A DNA stretch of 64,000 bases from Cordylochernes scorpioides (lineage: Eukaryota; Arthropoda; Arachnida; Pseudoscorpiones; Chernetidae), in assembly GCA_030710605.1 (NCBI GenBank), contig CP092865.1, positions 32,601,954 to 32,665,953 on the forward strand, given 5' to 3'. Position 1 is the first letter of the stretch; every line of letters starts with the position of its first letter. Under the pieces are notes generated by a model, which made no database searches, was not told the DNA's origin, and was given only the letters and a program-made list of their open reading frames with translations. Of the stretch, positions 32,526 to 43,833 are shown in pieces. Both the position numbers and the translations under genes were made by a program.

Positions 32526-33642
32526 TACCCTCCCTCACCAAGAATTTCTCCCTATGTATAAACAGGCGTCGAGATTGGACGGTCCAAATTGCTAGAAGAG
32601 CTCACCGCTGATGAGTCTGGCTTTATCAATAGAGTTTTTAATGGCAGAGGCAAAGCGTAGAAAATTATTTAGTAAATTTCAAAAAAGTCCAACTAATGTT
32701 TTCATTTTGTTCTATAGATTCTCACAATCTGATATATTATTTCTGTAATACCGAAATGTTTCAAAGATTAGAATGAAAATCTATAGATATATAGAGTAAT
32801 ATATTCAACGCCTCAAATTGCAATAGAAATCATGACAAATAGAATTATTGCGAAGTAATATATATTTAAAAAATTGAGAGCGCTTATAAATGAAAAATAA
32901 TATTTCCCCCAAACAAAATAGAAAATAAAAATACACAAGAATCGCAATAGTTTATTTGGAATAGCTTAAATTATTTTGCATAACGAAATTTATTCTCTAC
33001 AAAAGACAAAAAAATCACATTAAGCTATTCACAACAAAACAGAATCTATTCACTAGAGGATCTATGCAATAGTTAAATGCTAACACTTTGTTTACAGATA
33101 TATATGGAATTTACTCAATACAAGACTTGAACCACAACAAATTCAGTCCGCTCTTTGATAAAACGAATTTTTCTCAAAATTATTTAAAGAGGATTTCTGT
33201 AGACACGGGAAATGACCTACCGAAACTTTGTCAAACAGAAGAAAGTGAGGTGCCGCAACAAAGACCCACGCCAGGGACAAAACGAAAGAAGGGACAACAA
33301 TTATGCAACAGGTCCCATTGTTTCGTCTCCATTCTTCACTTTCAGCGCTGTTTATTTGTCACCAGGTCGCAAACGATCCTCGCTTCCTCTCCAAGCTCCA
33401 GAGATTTCTAAAAGATTCTTTACCTTCACAGTCGGGACTTTGTCTCAGCATCCTGAGTCTTGCTACGCTCAAAGATACCTTTTGTTGCGTGGGTAAAAAA
33501 AATCATTTTCTTTCTCTAAAACTCGATAACTCTGTTTATTGTAAGAAAATTGAATTAAAAAAAAAGACGGTGATATGAGATATCAAAGATAATATTTGAA
33601 ACTTTTTTGTTTAAAGTTTTATTTTCAAGGGGAACATATCCT
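32526..33642. other. No recognisable feature
   Basis: Between two K copies. Overlapping open frames of about 90-107 codons on the plus strand (33088-33578) show no known domain, and I do not call them genes. Confidence 0.4.
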
Positions 33643-34015
33643 TTGCCTCCGCCTTTGCCGGTCCCAAGCCCGGATGAAAAAGAAGGAAGGGGAGCAGTAA
33701 CAAGCTCGCTAAAAAACCTGGGCTCAGCTGGCCCGGCTGATAGTACCCTGTAAGGGCTCCTAATCCAGGGATACAGGATGAGCAGCGTTTGTACTCCATG
33801 TTAGGAGCGGCTGCACATGGCGTCTGTTCCTCATGTCAGAAGCGGTCATTTTTCTTTTGGAGCTAAGTCGGCCTGACACTGAGTAGTGCTTCCAGTCTTA
33901 ATGACAAAGGCAGACGCATTCTACTGCACCCTGTCATGATGGTTGTCAACTTTACAAGCTTGATACCCTAATATGATTGAGTGGGGATAAGAAAGAAGAA
34001 GAAGACATATGGATT
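33643..34015. repeat. Dispersed repeat family K, copy 3
   Basis: Starts GCCTCCGCCTTTGCCGGTCC and ends GATACCCTAATATGATTGAG TGG, the most complete copy. The minus-strand stretch SPGFLASLLLLP is kept in copies 2 and 3, which may mean part of a former coding region. Confidence 0.6.
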
Positions 34016-34672
34016 AAATATGAAATGAATGTTTGTAATGTCACTCTTAAAGAGTCCTCATTGTATTCGTTGTCAATTCTCTAAAATTCGGTTATTATAA
34101 AAATAGAATATAGCGTGCATATATGTTAATCCTTTCATTTCTATAATTTTGCGTTTGAAGGGCTTAAAAAATTTATACAAACTATAGGTTAACCCCAAGA
34201 GAATATATATGAATTATGTAAATAATCTTATATGAGCTCCACCAAACGCAAAATTATAGAAATTAAGGGATATATGCACTTTTTATTCCATTTCTATAAT
34301 CACTGTATTTGGGAGAATTGACGGTGAATAGGATGAGAAATCTTTGCAAACGATTTTACAGCATTCATTTCATATTTAATTCATATTTTTCCATAAGAAG
34401 TTGGAAGATAAAATAATGAATAAATATGTTTTACCCCTGTTTGCCGTGATATTTCTGCTTGTTTTTCACATCAATTAATTTCTCTATATCCTTTAATATC
34501 TCCTTAGTGCATATACGTCTTAAATCATAATTGTCACTGATAGCGTGGCGAAGCGCCGAGATTGGCAGAGTGGATGGTGTATTCGGGTTGTATTTGGGAA
34601 AATTAACTAGGGAACTCTCTAACAGAGGAATCAATCATTTAAGTGGAGCTGATCTCATCTATTATAAAAAGA
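34016..34672. other. No recognisable feature
   Basis: Contains an inverted pair around 34119-34265 (CTATAATTTTGCGTTTG and CAAACGCAAAATTATAG-like) enclosing about 120 bp. Origin unknown. Confidence 0.4.
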
Positions 34673-34855
34673 GTCGGTGGACGAGTGTGTAACACCCTCT
34701 ATTTCCGACAGTCATGAACCGGGATCGAATCCCGCATTAACATTTTGTTTAATATGTAAATAACCTTCCCATATTATTCATTGTTGCAAATATCATAAAC
34801 TAGGTTTCTCGTTTTGAGCGGTACCTAATGAAGTGATTTTGGAATAAGAATACCT
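34673..34855 (+). mobile_element. tRNA-derived SINE family S1, copy 1
   Basis: The head resembles a tRNA: GTCGGTGGACGAGTGTGTAA (A-box region), then the B-box region CGGGATCGAATCCCG. The body, AATATGTAAATAACCTTCC...TATTCATTGTTGC...CTAGGTT, ends with GAGCGGTACCTAATGAAGTG and TTTTGG. Same body in copies near 59.1, 61.2-61.6 and 62.1 kb. Confidence 0.8.
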
Positions 34856-37488
34856 CATCTACACGGGAAGGTGTATGTTGGAAAACTTTGAGATCCAACA
34901 AATGACGCATAAGATATTGACTGTAATAAGGAGGATTTAATCGTCTGGAGCAGACAGAGCTCCTTAGCTAGAACTGTCGGTTCATCTAGGAGAAGAAAAA
35001 CCCAGATTTCAAAACAAAGGTAGATGAAGCTCTTCACAGCTTTGATCATCAACTTATCTGAAGAGACAGCTTCGATCACAAACCTGTAATTGGTTCTAGG
35101 AACTTTTATTCAGTATATATATATATATATGTCGTATCTTGGAAAGTGGTCTCACTGAGTGGAGAGATGATGGCCTGATGGTGATGATCACATTTCTCAA
35201 CCCGACCTTTAGTGTCGCAACTAGATTAAGGCCAACACGGGTCGCACTGATTCTTGCGAAGTCAGAAAGCAGCCGCCGCTATATATTTGATTGATGCAAC
35301 TTAAAAAGACAGGAATGAAGTCCAATTAGGCGAAGCAATTGGCATTTTAAACGTGACAGAATGTTCCCAGACAGCGCGACAAAACCTGGTGGAAGTCGGG
35401 ATTGCGGCGAAAACTTCCAAATGAAAGAAATTAAGTCCAGTTAGGTGAAACCGGTCGCGGCCATTGTGGGATTCATGCGGCGTTAAATTAATTTCCGAGT
35501 CCTGAGCTCTCAATTAGGGAGGAAATAGATGGACGTGCGACCTTGCGTGCGTCAGGGTCACTGCCAGGGACAGCGAGCGACCTTCCCAGTCCGTCCAGGT
35601 TGTAAGTTCGAAATCATATGATGCAGGAAGTCTTAAAAGAACACCTTCCAACGCTGAGACATTATGAAAATTGTACGTAACTTTGCCCTATTTGCATAAA
35701 TAATAAGTATTTCTTGATAAGACAAAATCATCTTGTAATGATATATTTGAACATTATTCATGGAATACTCCACCTCTCGAACAGTAGAGACTTAAAACCT
35801 TTTTGTTTCTTTCAAAAAGTATTGACCCAAACAATTCCGTGGTAATCTAGAGAATCTAAAATCACGTACACATTTCGTGCTGATCTTTTATTCTTGGATT
35901 ATGAGTTTACACTACAATGGCTTAAACCATCTACCACCATAGCCCATATATACACTTATATATAGAAATGATTGGAGAGAACCATGCCTCGATTTTGAGA
36001 TAGATTCAATCGATAAGTGTATATATAAAACGCATTAAATTTAATCTCCAAAAGAAAGGCTGCGAAGGTTCTGCCATCTACACCTACCTCCTTATGAAAA
36101 TCCGATGGCAAACGTGAAGGATTAAAAGCCAATGGCCCCGTATTGAATTCCCAATCTCAGCAACGATCATGTGCGGGACAACCAGTTCCAATCCGGAGTA
36201 ATAAAGAAGTTCTGACTGGCCGTGCCATAAACTGGAATTAGAGAAGGACTACTGTTTATCTGGTTGTCGGGTGGATAGCTTCGTGGAGACAGCCAAATCC
36301 GGGAGTTGTGTGCTCTGGCTTGCTTATAAACAAAGTATATTTTATACAGTATATATATTCTATATACACAAAAAACGGGTGGTGTTCTTACCACAGGCTG
36401 AAATTGCCTCACTCTAGTATTATAGGCTATGATAGTTATAACAGACAGGATGCTGCGACCACACACATTTGTGTGGATACCTAGCGCCAGTTAGCAGTTA
36501 TAAAGGAAGAGTGCCAGGACCCAAAGTAGCAAACATCTAAATGGCTCTAACCAGGCTCCAACATAGCTCTATCTGAAATCACCAAACCAGAAACCCAGCA
36601 CATTCTAACACACGGTTTGTCCAACCAACACTGTCCAACAGTCGACCAGATGGTACATACCCCGCTATGCAATCTTTCCCCAAAAAAATATTTATCCAAG
36701 AGTCTATTTCCTGGTTCGCCTGTTATTCAAACCGAGTGGGTTTCCTTGTTTGTGCTGCACGTGGTGGGCGTCTCAAGTCTGAGAGGACAGGAACAAAACC
36801 TCCAGGCTGGGACAATGTCTGAGTCCCTCAGCTTTTCTTACGCCTTCATAACTCACACTAAACTGATGTCTGATGAATGGATCGAAGAAATCCTGCAAGC
36901 CTTCTGTGGAGAAAACAGTTCAGATTTCTTGGTATTATCTTCATCACCCAACGTTTTGCTTGTTTCAGTTGTTCCATCTATGCAACACAAAGAATAATCG
37001 AATTTCCACGCGTACTGGTCTCAACCAAGTGAATATGTAACTTGAAATTTCTCTGCAGTAAATAATACCAACTTGAAGCTAGTCGGAATCCGAGAGGACT
37101 TGGAGAATGTTAGAAGTAAGGTTAAAAATGGATGAGAAGGCATTGAGGATGAGTCTATCAAAGAAAGAAAAAAGTTTCAAAGCTTCTTGAAGCCGTATCT
37201 CCACTGAATCAATCATGACAAAATGCCCCCGAGAAGCCACCACTAAGGTGACATATGTTTAGCCCCCATAGACCGTAATTCAGTCCATAACTTAGGTCGC
37301 CTTGCGTGTCGGAATGGTTTCCTCGACCTTACTTTCCCGCTAGCGGCCTTCCTTCAGCCACGTCTGTCCCGCGGCCACATCATGCCATGAGGAAAGTCAA
37401 CGAGAGCAGAACCGAAAACTATAGTAATACAACAATTTCCACATGAATTTGAATTGATTAATACCAATATTTCTCGAACCAATTTATA
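34856..37488. other. No recognisable feature
   Basis: The longest stretch without an assignable element. A TA microsatellite lies at 35115-35131 and a short inverted pair AAGTGTATATAT near 35952 and 36016. Several open frames up to 126 codons (36617-36997) have no recognised motif, and no splice structure can be proposed with confidence. Confidence 0.4.
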
Positions 37489-37768
37489 TATGCAAATATA
37501 AGGTTATCCCAAAAGTTCGTAAACATATGATTATGATTTATATTTTACAAGTGTTTACGAACTTTTGGGACAATCTTGGTAATCTTGGTAAAATATAACT
37601 GAATTCTTATAGAAGAATGATTTAATCTTTAATATTCTATATCAAGGGTGGGGCCAATCAGTAGGTGGGCCAAGTTTCAGAATTATAAGGTTGTCCCAAA
37701 AGTTCGTGAACACTTGCAAAATATAAATCGTAATATGTTTACGAACTTTTGGGACAACCTTATATTTC
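37489..37768. mobile_element. Two mariner-type hairpin MITEs with shared spacer
   Basis: Hairpins AAGGTTATCCCAAAAGTTCG...ACTTTTGGGACA at about 37501-37573 and 37688-37768 flank a 100-bp segment. The first hairpin plus this segment matches 10638-10830 and the second closely resembles the first. Either the unit is a longer non-autonomous element with one hairpin at each end, or the second copy inserted beside the first. Confidence 0.7.
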
Positions 37769-37770
37769 AT

Positions 37771-38299
37771 GAAGTCTGATAGAAGGACAATATTCCTATA
37801 TTCGATATATTATTTAGAAAATTGACTTATCATTTAGTAAACCTCAATTAATAAAACAAATTGAATATTTGATTTAGTTGAATATTCAGAAACCTTTCTG
37901 CTTTAAAATAGCCCAAAATAATTCAGGACAGTTTTTATTTAGTACATACTGGGACAAGAATTTATTCAATTTTATTCACCATTTACTGAATTCCAATCAT
38001 TTAGGTAAGAAGACCATAAACCAATCGCCAAATTTCCAGCAACAATTGGTTATTATAATTCATTGAACCAATAATAAACCCCATCAACACAATCGTCCAC
38101 GATATATACATATAGTACAGTAGCTAGCAAGTTCAAGACATTGCAACTTTGCCACATTCTCAACAGATCTCCAGATGTGGTGTATTTTATGTAATGAAAG
38201 GGAGGTGCAAAGTCTGACTGTCGTGTGGTTCCCCCTGGATAGCCAACCAACGACAGCAGTTCCCCATCATAGAGACTTGTGGATTTAGTCTCCATTCCT
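37771..38299. other. No recognisable feature
   Basis: Nothing supported. Confidence 0.4.
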
Positions 38300-38475
38300 T
38301 ATATAATTATACAATGGGATAATAAAAAAACAATGTAATGAAAAGGGCGCCTCGGAATCGTGCAAGTGGATATTGCTGATGGTCCACTGTTATCTATCGT
38401 AAATAAATCAACTGACTGTTGATCTTCTACTTTCCATAGAATTGGTCAATATCCCTTCTTTTGTTGGATTACTAC
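38300..38475 (-). mobile_element. Family A element, diverged, no ribozyme
   Basis: ATCGTGCAAGTGGATATTGCTGATGG parallels ATCGTGCAACTGAAAGTTGCTGATGG of the 42.6 kb copy, then CATAGAATTGGTCAATATCCC. The element is cut before the ribozyme segment. Confidence 0.5.
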
Positions 38476-38675
38476 AAGGAACCAAAAAACAATTTCACGC
38501 ACTCATTTTCAGATTATTGACTCTCGTGGTGCAGGCCGTGGATTGAGGTGACACAATACAGAAAGATCTCACCGTTTCTTGTTTATTTCATATCAAAATA
38601 GTATTGCCTAGACTAGAGCCCCCCCCCCCCCCCTATGGTGGACAGGTCAAGATATCTGGACCGAAAATTTAAACT

Positions 38676-39199
38676 CATTTTATTTTATTCGACATATCGG
38701 ACGCGATATCCCAGCTTGGGATACTTGCGCCTAAATACATTTTATTAACCTATTAACAATTCATTTTATATACAATTCAATAACCGGATAAAAACAAAAT
38801 TGAAAACGAAAGGTTAGCCTTCTCAAACAGAAAAAAAATCTAAAATGAATTTACAAAAATTATTGAATTTTACATAAGTGTCTTTGTTATAAACAATTCG
38901 CATATTTCTTCGATGGGATAAAAATGATTACTTCTATAGCTGTGAAATATCGGACATTATATTAATAAATGTATTGAGTTTTGGTTTTCTTTGCCACAGA
39001 AGCAGCTAGGATCATCCGTTGCTTCAATTTTCGACAGAAATTCTCCAAAATTACCATGATTTGTGATGAACTGTGAGTTATAAAAATTTAGACGAAAATA
39101 AAAAGTAATTCCAAATAGGAAAATTTTTCGGAATGTTTCATTAGTGTTGGATATAGTTTCAGCAATTCTTGATTCTATGAAGTTGTGAATTTGACTCAT
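38676..39199 (-). pseudogene. R1-like LINE 3' fragment with terminal hairpin
   Basis: The minus-strand frame 38957-39199 ends with NHGNFGEFLSKIEATDDPSC, FCGKENQNSIHLL, the CxC...H part of the R1-type C-terminal cluster, and stops before the last C. Beyond it are a 3' UTR, a hairpin (38700-38731: GCGCAA-GTATCCC...GGGATAT-C-GCG) and an AATAAAATAAAAT tail at 38676. It is 5'-truncated. Confidence 0.7.
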
Positions 39200-39244
39200 T
39201 TGAAACCTCTATTTGACTTCTTCCAAGCAAAGAATCTATTAACA

Positions 39245-39621
39245 TAGAGCAATAATACGCCATCTATATATAATAAATGGAAGTATTTAAGTGTGAATAT
39301 TTATTTTTCACACAAATAAAAAATCTACTGTCTTTACTGAGATAAAAAAATATTGGGAGGACTTAGCTCATCAATGGTGAACCCTCTCAGCGGCTTCGCC
39401 AATTTAATCCACCAGACCGCTTCTCAGAGCTCTAATACTGTATTGGACGATTCTGCTTATATATTTTACACTGTGAAGGGTGGAATCTCTGAAATGGTTT
39501 TCAGGCAAACTATAGACATAAGATTTTAGGACAGTGTAGAATTACATACAAATATTTGCATCGAGCAATGCTCTTTCGTAAACAATAAGAACAAAGCCAG
39601 TTAGGCATAAATTAATTAGAG
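39245..39621 (+). mobile_element. Repeat family B, single arm beside hAT insertion
   Basis: AGCAATAATACGCCATCTAT, ATTTATTTTTCACACAAAT, TCTACTGTCTTTACTGAGAT, GGGAGGACTTAGCTCATCAA. It ends in AATTAGAG, which is the left target duplication of the hAT element. The same start (GAGCAATAACCCGCCATCTA) reappears right after the hAT, so two B copies lay side by side before the hAT inserted. Confidence 0.7.
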
Positions 39622-39873
39622 CAAGGGTGGCGAACCTTTTTATATTAGAAGGCTAATTTTCATTTTACCATTTTTGAGAAGGCCGCATCCATATATATAT
39701 ATATATATATGTACGATCTAATTAAAGGGATTTATATACAAAATTAAAATACATACTTTTTTTTTCAATTAAATAGTTTATTTTTCAAAATGACATACAA
39801 TTAATAAATTCCAAAAAATTTGACATTTAATTTTACAATCCAGAAAATTTAATGGGATTTCTGTGGTTGTTTA

Positions 39874-41664
39874 TTAGATGACAAAAAAGGAAATATTTGG
39901 TTCAATTGACGTGGTACGTAATTTAAGTTGATCTTCCAAATGAACATCACTTATTTGACTTCTTAGGCGGGTTTTAAGTTGAGTCATGTATGAAAATGTT
40001 GCCTAGCAGCAATATGTACTTCTAAAACATGAAATAATTATTCGTGCGTGTTGTCTTAGACGAGGATAAATAACTGCAGTCTTCCATATTTCAATAGGAT
40101 ATTTTTTTTAATCGAATTGTGATTTAAAGATATTATCTTCTCCTATCTCAAATAATTCCATTTGATATTCTTTGGGCGCTACGTTGATATCAACAAGGTG
40201 TGGTTCGAAAGTTAATTTAAGTGTGAGAACATGTTTTTCAAAATATGAGAACCTTTTATTATATTCTTCAATTAATATATCCAGAACACAGAAACATACT
40301 CAACCAAATTTTGAGGGGAATAATTTTGCTCCATCATAATTTCCGATAACTGTGGGAAATGTTCTTTAGAAATTTCTAATCGACCTAGTAAAAATTTAAA
40401 GAATAAAAGTTTTTTTCGAAAAGCTTGAATTTTTGGCACATTTCGTATATATATTTAGTTTTTCCCTGCACGTTTAAATTCAATTCATTTTGCTCCATTG
40501 TCATGTCACATAAAATTTCAGCATTTCTACAGAATTCTTTATCTGATAAATCGTAATATTTCTTTTGTTCTTCAAAAATTTTAATTATTTGTTGACGCAG
40601 GGTGAATATTTTTAGCAAAACTTGTCCTCTTGATAACCAACGTATTTTGCTATGATATGGTAAGTCTCCATTGAATGTGTCATTATCTGACATTATTATA
40701 TCTCTAAATTGACGATGCCGCATTGAATTTGATCGAATAAAATTTACAATACCAATAATTTTTTCTAAAGTGTCGTTCAAACTTGCCGACTTAGCACATA
40801 GGTTTTTTTGGTGCAAAATACAATGAAAAGAAATCAAGTTTTCTAAATTAGCATATTCTTTTTTTAATAACGAAATGAAACCTTCTCGCTTTCCTACCAT
40901 GGCTGGTGCACCATCGGTACACACACTTACTAAATTATTTATATTTAACCCTGCTTCGCAAATTTTTATTTTGAAGTTCTCCAAGATGTCTATTCCTCGT
41001 GTCCTGCCTGAAAGTGTTCCTAATGCAAGCAACTCTTCGAAACATCGAAAATCCTCAGTAATAGCTCGAATAAAAAATAGAACCTGTGCTGAATCGGTAT
41101 TGTCTGTGGATTCATCCATTGCTATGGAGAAATATATATTTTCTTCTTTAATAATCTTGTGTGTGCAGAACTGTTGTTTTATATTTGTAGCTAATTCGTG
41201 TTGTCGTTCGGTGATGGTTCCTCTTGAAAGAGTTAATTGTTTGTATTTATCTACTTTTCTGGATGTAAGCATTTGACCACTTCCACAATACATTCTTTTA
41301 TCATTTCAACGTCGCTAAATGGTTTTCCCCGTTTTCCAAGAATGTACGCTACTTTGTATGTTGCTTCCGTGGCATTATTATTTTGTTGAAAGAACTTATT
41401 GAAAGTTTGTTGCCGGTGAAACTTTTCATTTTTAAGTTGTTGTAATATAGTTTTATGTGCTTCTCCTTCAAGAATTGCATATTTATGATTCGAATGAGTC
41501 ATGTAATGTTGATTAGCATTATACTTTTTAATTGTAGTTATAACTGTACGACATAACAAACAAACCATTTTATCTTTGGAACTAATTAAGAAGTATTACA
41601 ATTTCCATTCTTCATTAAATAATCGATTCTCGTCCTTTAGAGTCCTTTTTTGTTTTTTAGACAT
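39874..41664 (-). pseudogene. hAT transposase, GTF2IRD2/ZBED5-like group, broken
   Basis: Cut-and-paste transposase. From ATG 41664: a BED-type zinc-finger N-terminus (MVCLLCRTVIT...HYMTHSNH), the catalytic domain with AMDESTDNTDS (first acidic residue), CTDGAPAMVG (second), HCILHQKNLC and IRWLSRGQVLL, then YPRLRQHARIIISCFRSTYC and EDQLKLRTTSIEPNI, the hAT dimerisation tail, ending at 39874. Defects: an in-frame TAA after codon 22, a frameshift in 41251-41293, and several stops between 40385 and 39950. The third acidic residue is not clearly kept. Domesticated vertebrate genes of this group exist, but the breaks rule out a working protein here. Confidence 0.88.
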
Positions 41665-42589
41665 GATTCTAAAATTAAAAGATATATGAAAATTTATACA
41701 TAAAAAGACCATGCCGCACATAAAATTGTATTTTGAAAATACGGGAGAAATGGACTGAAATCAAAATCCACATTTTTTTTTACATAAGTTTACTTTTACA
41801 GAAAATTAATTATATTAATAATTGTTCAACTGATAAAAAAATTTAAATTATGCAATGATTATTAAATTTTAAAATTAATTTACCCGTATTTTACTACAAT
41901 ACAATAGAAAACATTGTTCGATGTTTGTAATATGTATTATCTTACAACTTACCTTATTAAAAAATAAACAACCATTTAGTAAAGTTGATACAGTTACACA
42001 CCGGCAATTACGTTGCCTCGACGTTACTTGGATGTTACGTTTAGTTTTAGTACCAGTGTTGACTGCAAATCGGCGCTACCGATATAGTGGTATAGATATG
42101 TACTTCATTTTTAGCACGACACTTGAATTACTTTCAGAAATTTAAATACTTACATTTACTATATATATATTATATTTAATAAAGATTTTCTGCTGTTTTG
42201 AGATTAATTGCTTGTAGAGGAATTATTGGTCATTTTCTTGATTTTGGTTATCTTGAGGATTAAGCTATGGTGGTGCAGTGGTGGTTAATAATTTTGAAAG
42301 AATAATAATATTGAATATTAGAGATTTATTTATTTGTGAGCCAAGGGATATGCATAAAAAAAACAATTTGATAAAAGCAATGCCTGGCTTAAGGCGAGTA
42401 GAATAAGAAAAACAAAATATTATTTACATAATGTACAAAAGTTTTGAGCCGGCCATTGGGATAAAACAACAACAAGTTTTTATAGGGAAAGCATGACCTC
42501 TGGCGGTCGATTTAACAGAGTATTTGAATCTATGAAATATAATTTTAAATAAATTAATATTTTAATATAACATATATATATTATATATT
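41665..42589. other. hAT interior without coding
   Basis: Subterminal AT-rich sequence of the hAT element upstream of its transposase; no other feature. Confidence 0.5.
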
Positions 42590-42915
42590 AAGAAAAAGGC
42601 ATCTCCTTATCGTGCAACTGAAAGTTGCTGATGGCTTGCGCCATCTATCGGAATAAATATCAACTATTTTCGTTGATTTTTAATTATTCCAGAATTGGCC
42701 AAATACCCATTCTTGATTAATCAAGAAAAGCTAACCACGGACGCGTTTCGGGCTGTTGGCCCTCATCAGCGTGGTGCAAGCTGTACCTCAACGACCAAAA
42801 TAAATTGTCATTAAGGCATCCTGAAAAATCATGAAACGGGTAGTTAAGGCCAGAATAGATGGCGCAAGCCATCAGCAACTTTCAGTTGCACGATAAGGAG
42901 ATGCCATTTTCTTAA
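42590..42915 (-). mobile_element. Complete family A element with inverted ends and hammerhead
   Basis: The best-preserved family A copy, about 325 bp. The left end AAGAAAAAGGCATCTCCTTA and the right end GAGATGCCATTTTCTT are inverted, continuing for about 57 bp (TCGTGCAACTGAAAGTTGC, GATGGCTTGCGCCATCT). A perfect hammerhead motif on the minus strand lies at 42734-42775. Inserted in the hAT element. No target duplication is certain because the flanks are TA-rich. Confidence 0.8.
42734..42775 (-). ncRNA. Type I hammerhead ribozyme motif, all elements intact
   Basis: On the minus strand: stem I ACCACG/CGUGGU (6 bp), core CUGAUGA, stem II GGGC-CAACA-GCCC (4 bp), GAAA, a 2-bp stem III (A-U, C-G around GC), cleavage triplet GUC just before the CGUGGU strand. 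All invariant core positions are present. The very short stem III is the form reported in Penelope-like retroelements and retrozymes, which may need dimeric or tandem RNA to cut well. Confidence 0.85.
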
Positions 42916-42997
42916 TTTATGCACCTTATCCCAGTACAATGTTACATTTGTACTATTTTTTCATATATTATATATATATAATATATGACATTCGTAT

Positions 42998-43622
42998 AAA
43001 ACAAAATTATTTAAAAGCGCGAATGTTTCTTTTATACATAAAACGAACTTCTACTGTCCTTACTGCGATGAAAAAATATATTGGGAGGGCTTGGCCCATC
43101 AGTGGTGAACCCTCCCAGCGGTTTCGCCAATTTAAACCACCAGACCGCCTCTCAGAGCTCCAACACTGTATTGGATCATTCTGATTTTACATGCTACACT
43201 GAAGGATGGAATCTTAGAAATGGTCCTCAAGCAAACTATGGACATAAGCTTATAGGACAGTAGAACTACATTCAAATATATGCTTCGAGCATTGCTCTTC
43301 AGCAAGATTCTACTGTAAGTTCTACTGTCCTATAAGCTTATGTCTATAGTTTGCTTGAGGACCATTTCTAAGATTCCATCCTTCAGTGTAGCATGTAAAA
43401 TCAGAATGATCCAATACAGTGTTGGAGCTCTGAGAGGCGGTCTGGTGGATTAAATTGGCGAAACCGCTGGGAGGGTTCACCACTGATGGGCCAAGCCCTC
43501 CCAATATATTTTTTCATCGCAGTAAGGACAGTAGAAGTTCGTTTTATGTATAAAAGAAACATTCGCGCTTTTAAATAATTTTGTTTTATATGTATAGATG
43601 GCGCGTTATTGCCTTGTGTTAT
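42998..43622. mobile_element. Family B fold-back with 16-bp target duplication
   Basis: Two near-identical inverted arms of about 285-300 bp meeting near 43315, together one long hairpin. Flanked by TATATGACATTCGTAT on both sides (42982-42997, 43623-43638). A 16-bp duplication fits RNA-primed insertion better than a TIR transposase. The right end carries an extra AGATGGCGCGTTATTGC absent on the left, so the left end is shortened. No coding. Confidence 0.8.
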
Positions 43623-43756
43623 TATATGACATTCGTATTAGATATTTTCAATAAAATAATGAAAGTAATTGAAAACTGCGAAACAAAAATTATAATTTTG
43701 AATTTATGAAAAGGCCACAACTTGGGTAAGAAAAGGCCGCACGTTCGCCACCCCTG

Positions 43757-43833
43757 AATTAGAGCAATAACCCGCCATCTATATATAATAAATGAAAGTA
43801 TTTAAGCACGAATGTTTCTTTTTCACACAAATC
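43757..43833 (+). mobile_element. Start of a second family B copy
   Basis: GAGCAATAACCCGCCATCTA, ATGAAAGTATTTAAGCACGA and TTTCACACAAATC match the beginning of the copy at 39245. Its following segment, TCTACTGTATTTACTGCGAT, is the seed of the 26-bp satellite. Confidence 0.7.

Larger units (their letters stand above)
39622..43756 (-). mobile_element. hAT transposon with 8-bp target duplication
   Basis: Terminal inverted repeats CAAGGGTGGCGAAC (left) and the reverse complement of GTTCGCCACCCCTG (right), with AGGCCGCA further in. It is flanked by the identical 8-bp duplication AATTAGAG (39614-39621, 43757-43764). An 8-bp duplication and CAGGGGTGGC-like ends are diagnostic of hAT. It carries one broken transposase gene and two later insertions (family A at 42590-42915, family B fold-back at 42998-43622). 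Confidence 0.93.

Noticed and set aside
33088-33578. Host exon candidates in overlapping frames
   Set aside because: Three overlapping frames of similar length, no recognisable domain, no credible splice signals identified.
34673-34745. Functional tRNA gene
   Set aside because: A and B boxes are present but the acceptor stem does not pair and the same head recurs with a SINE body in several copies.
34856-37488. Possible host gene in the longest element-free stretch
   Set aside because: Open frames reach only 126 codons without known motifs; cannot be supported from sequence alone.
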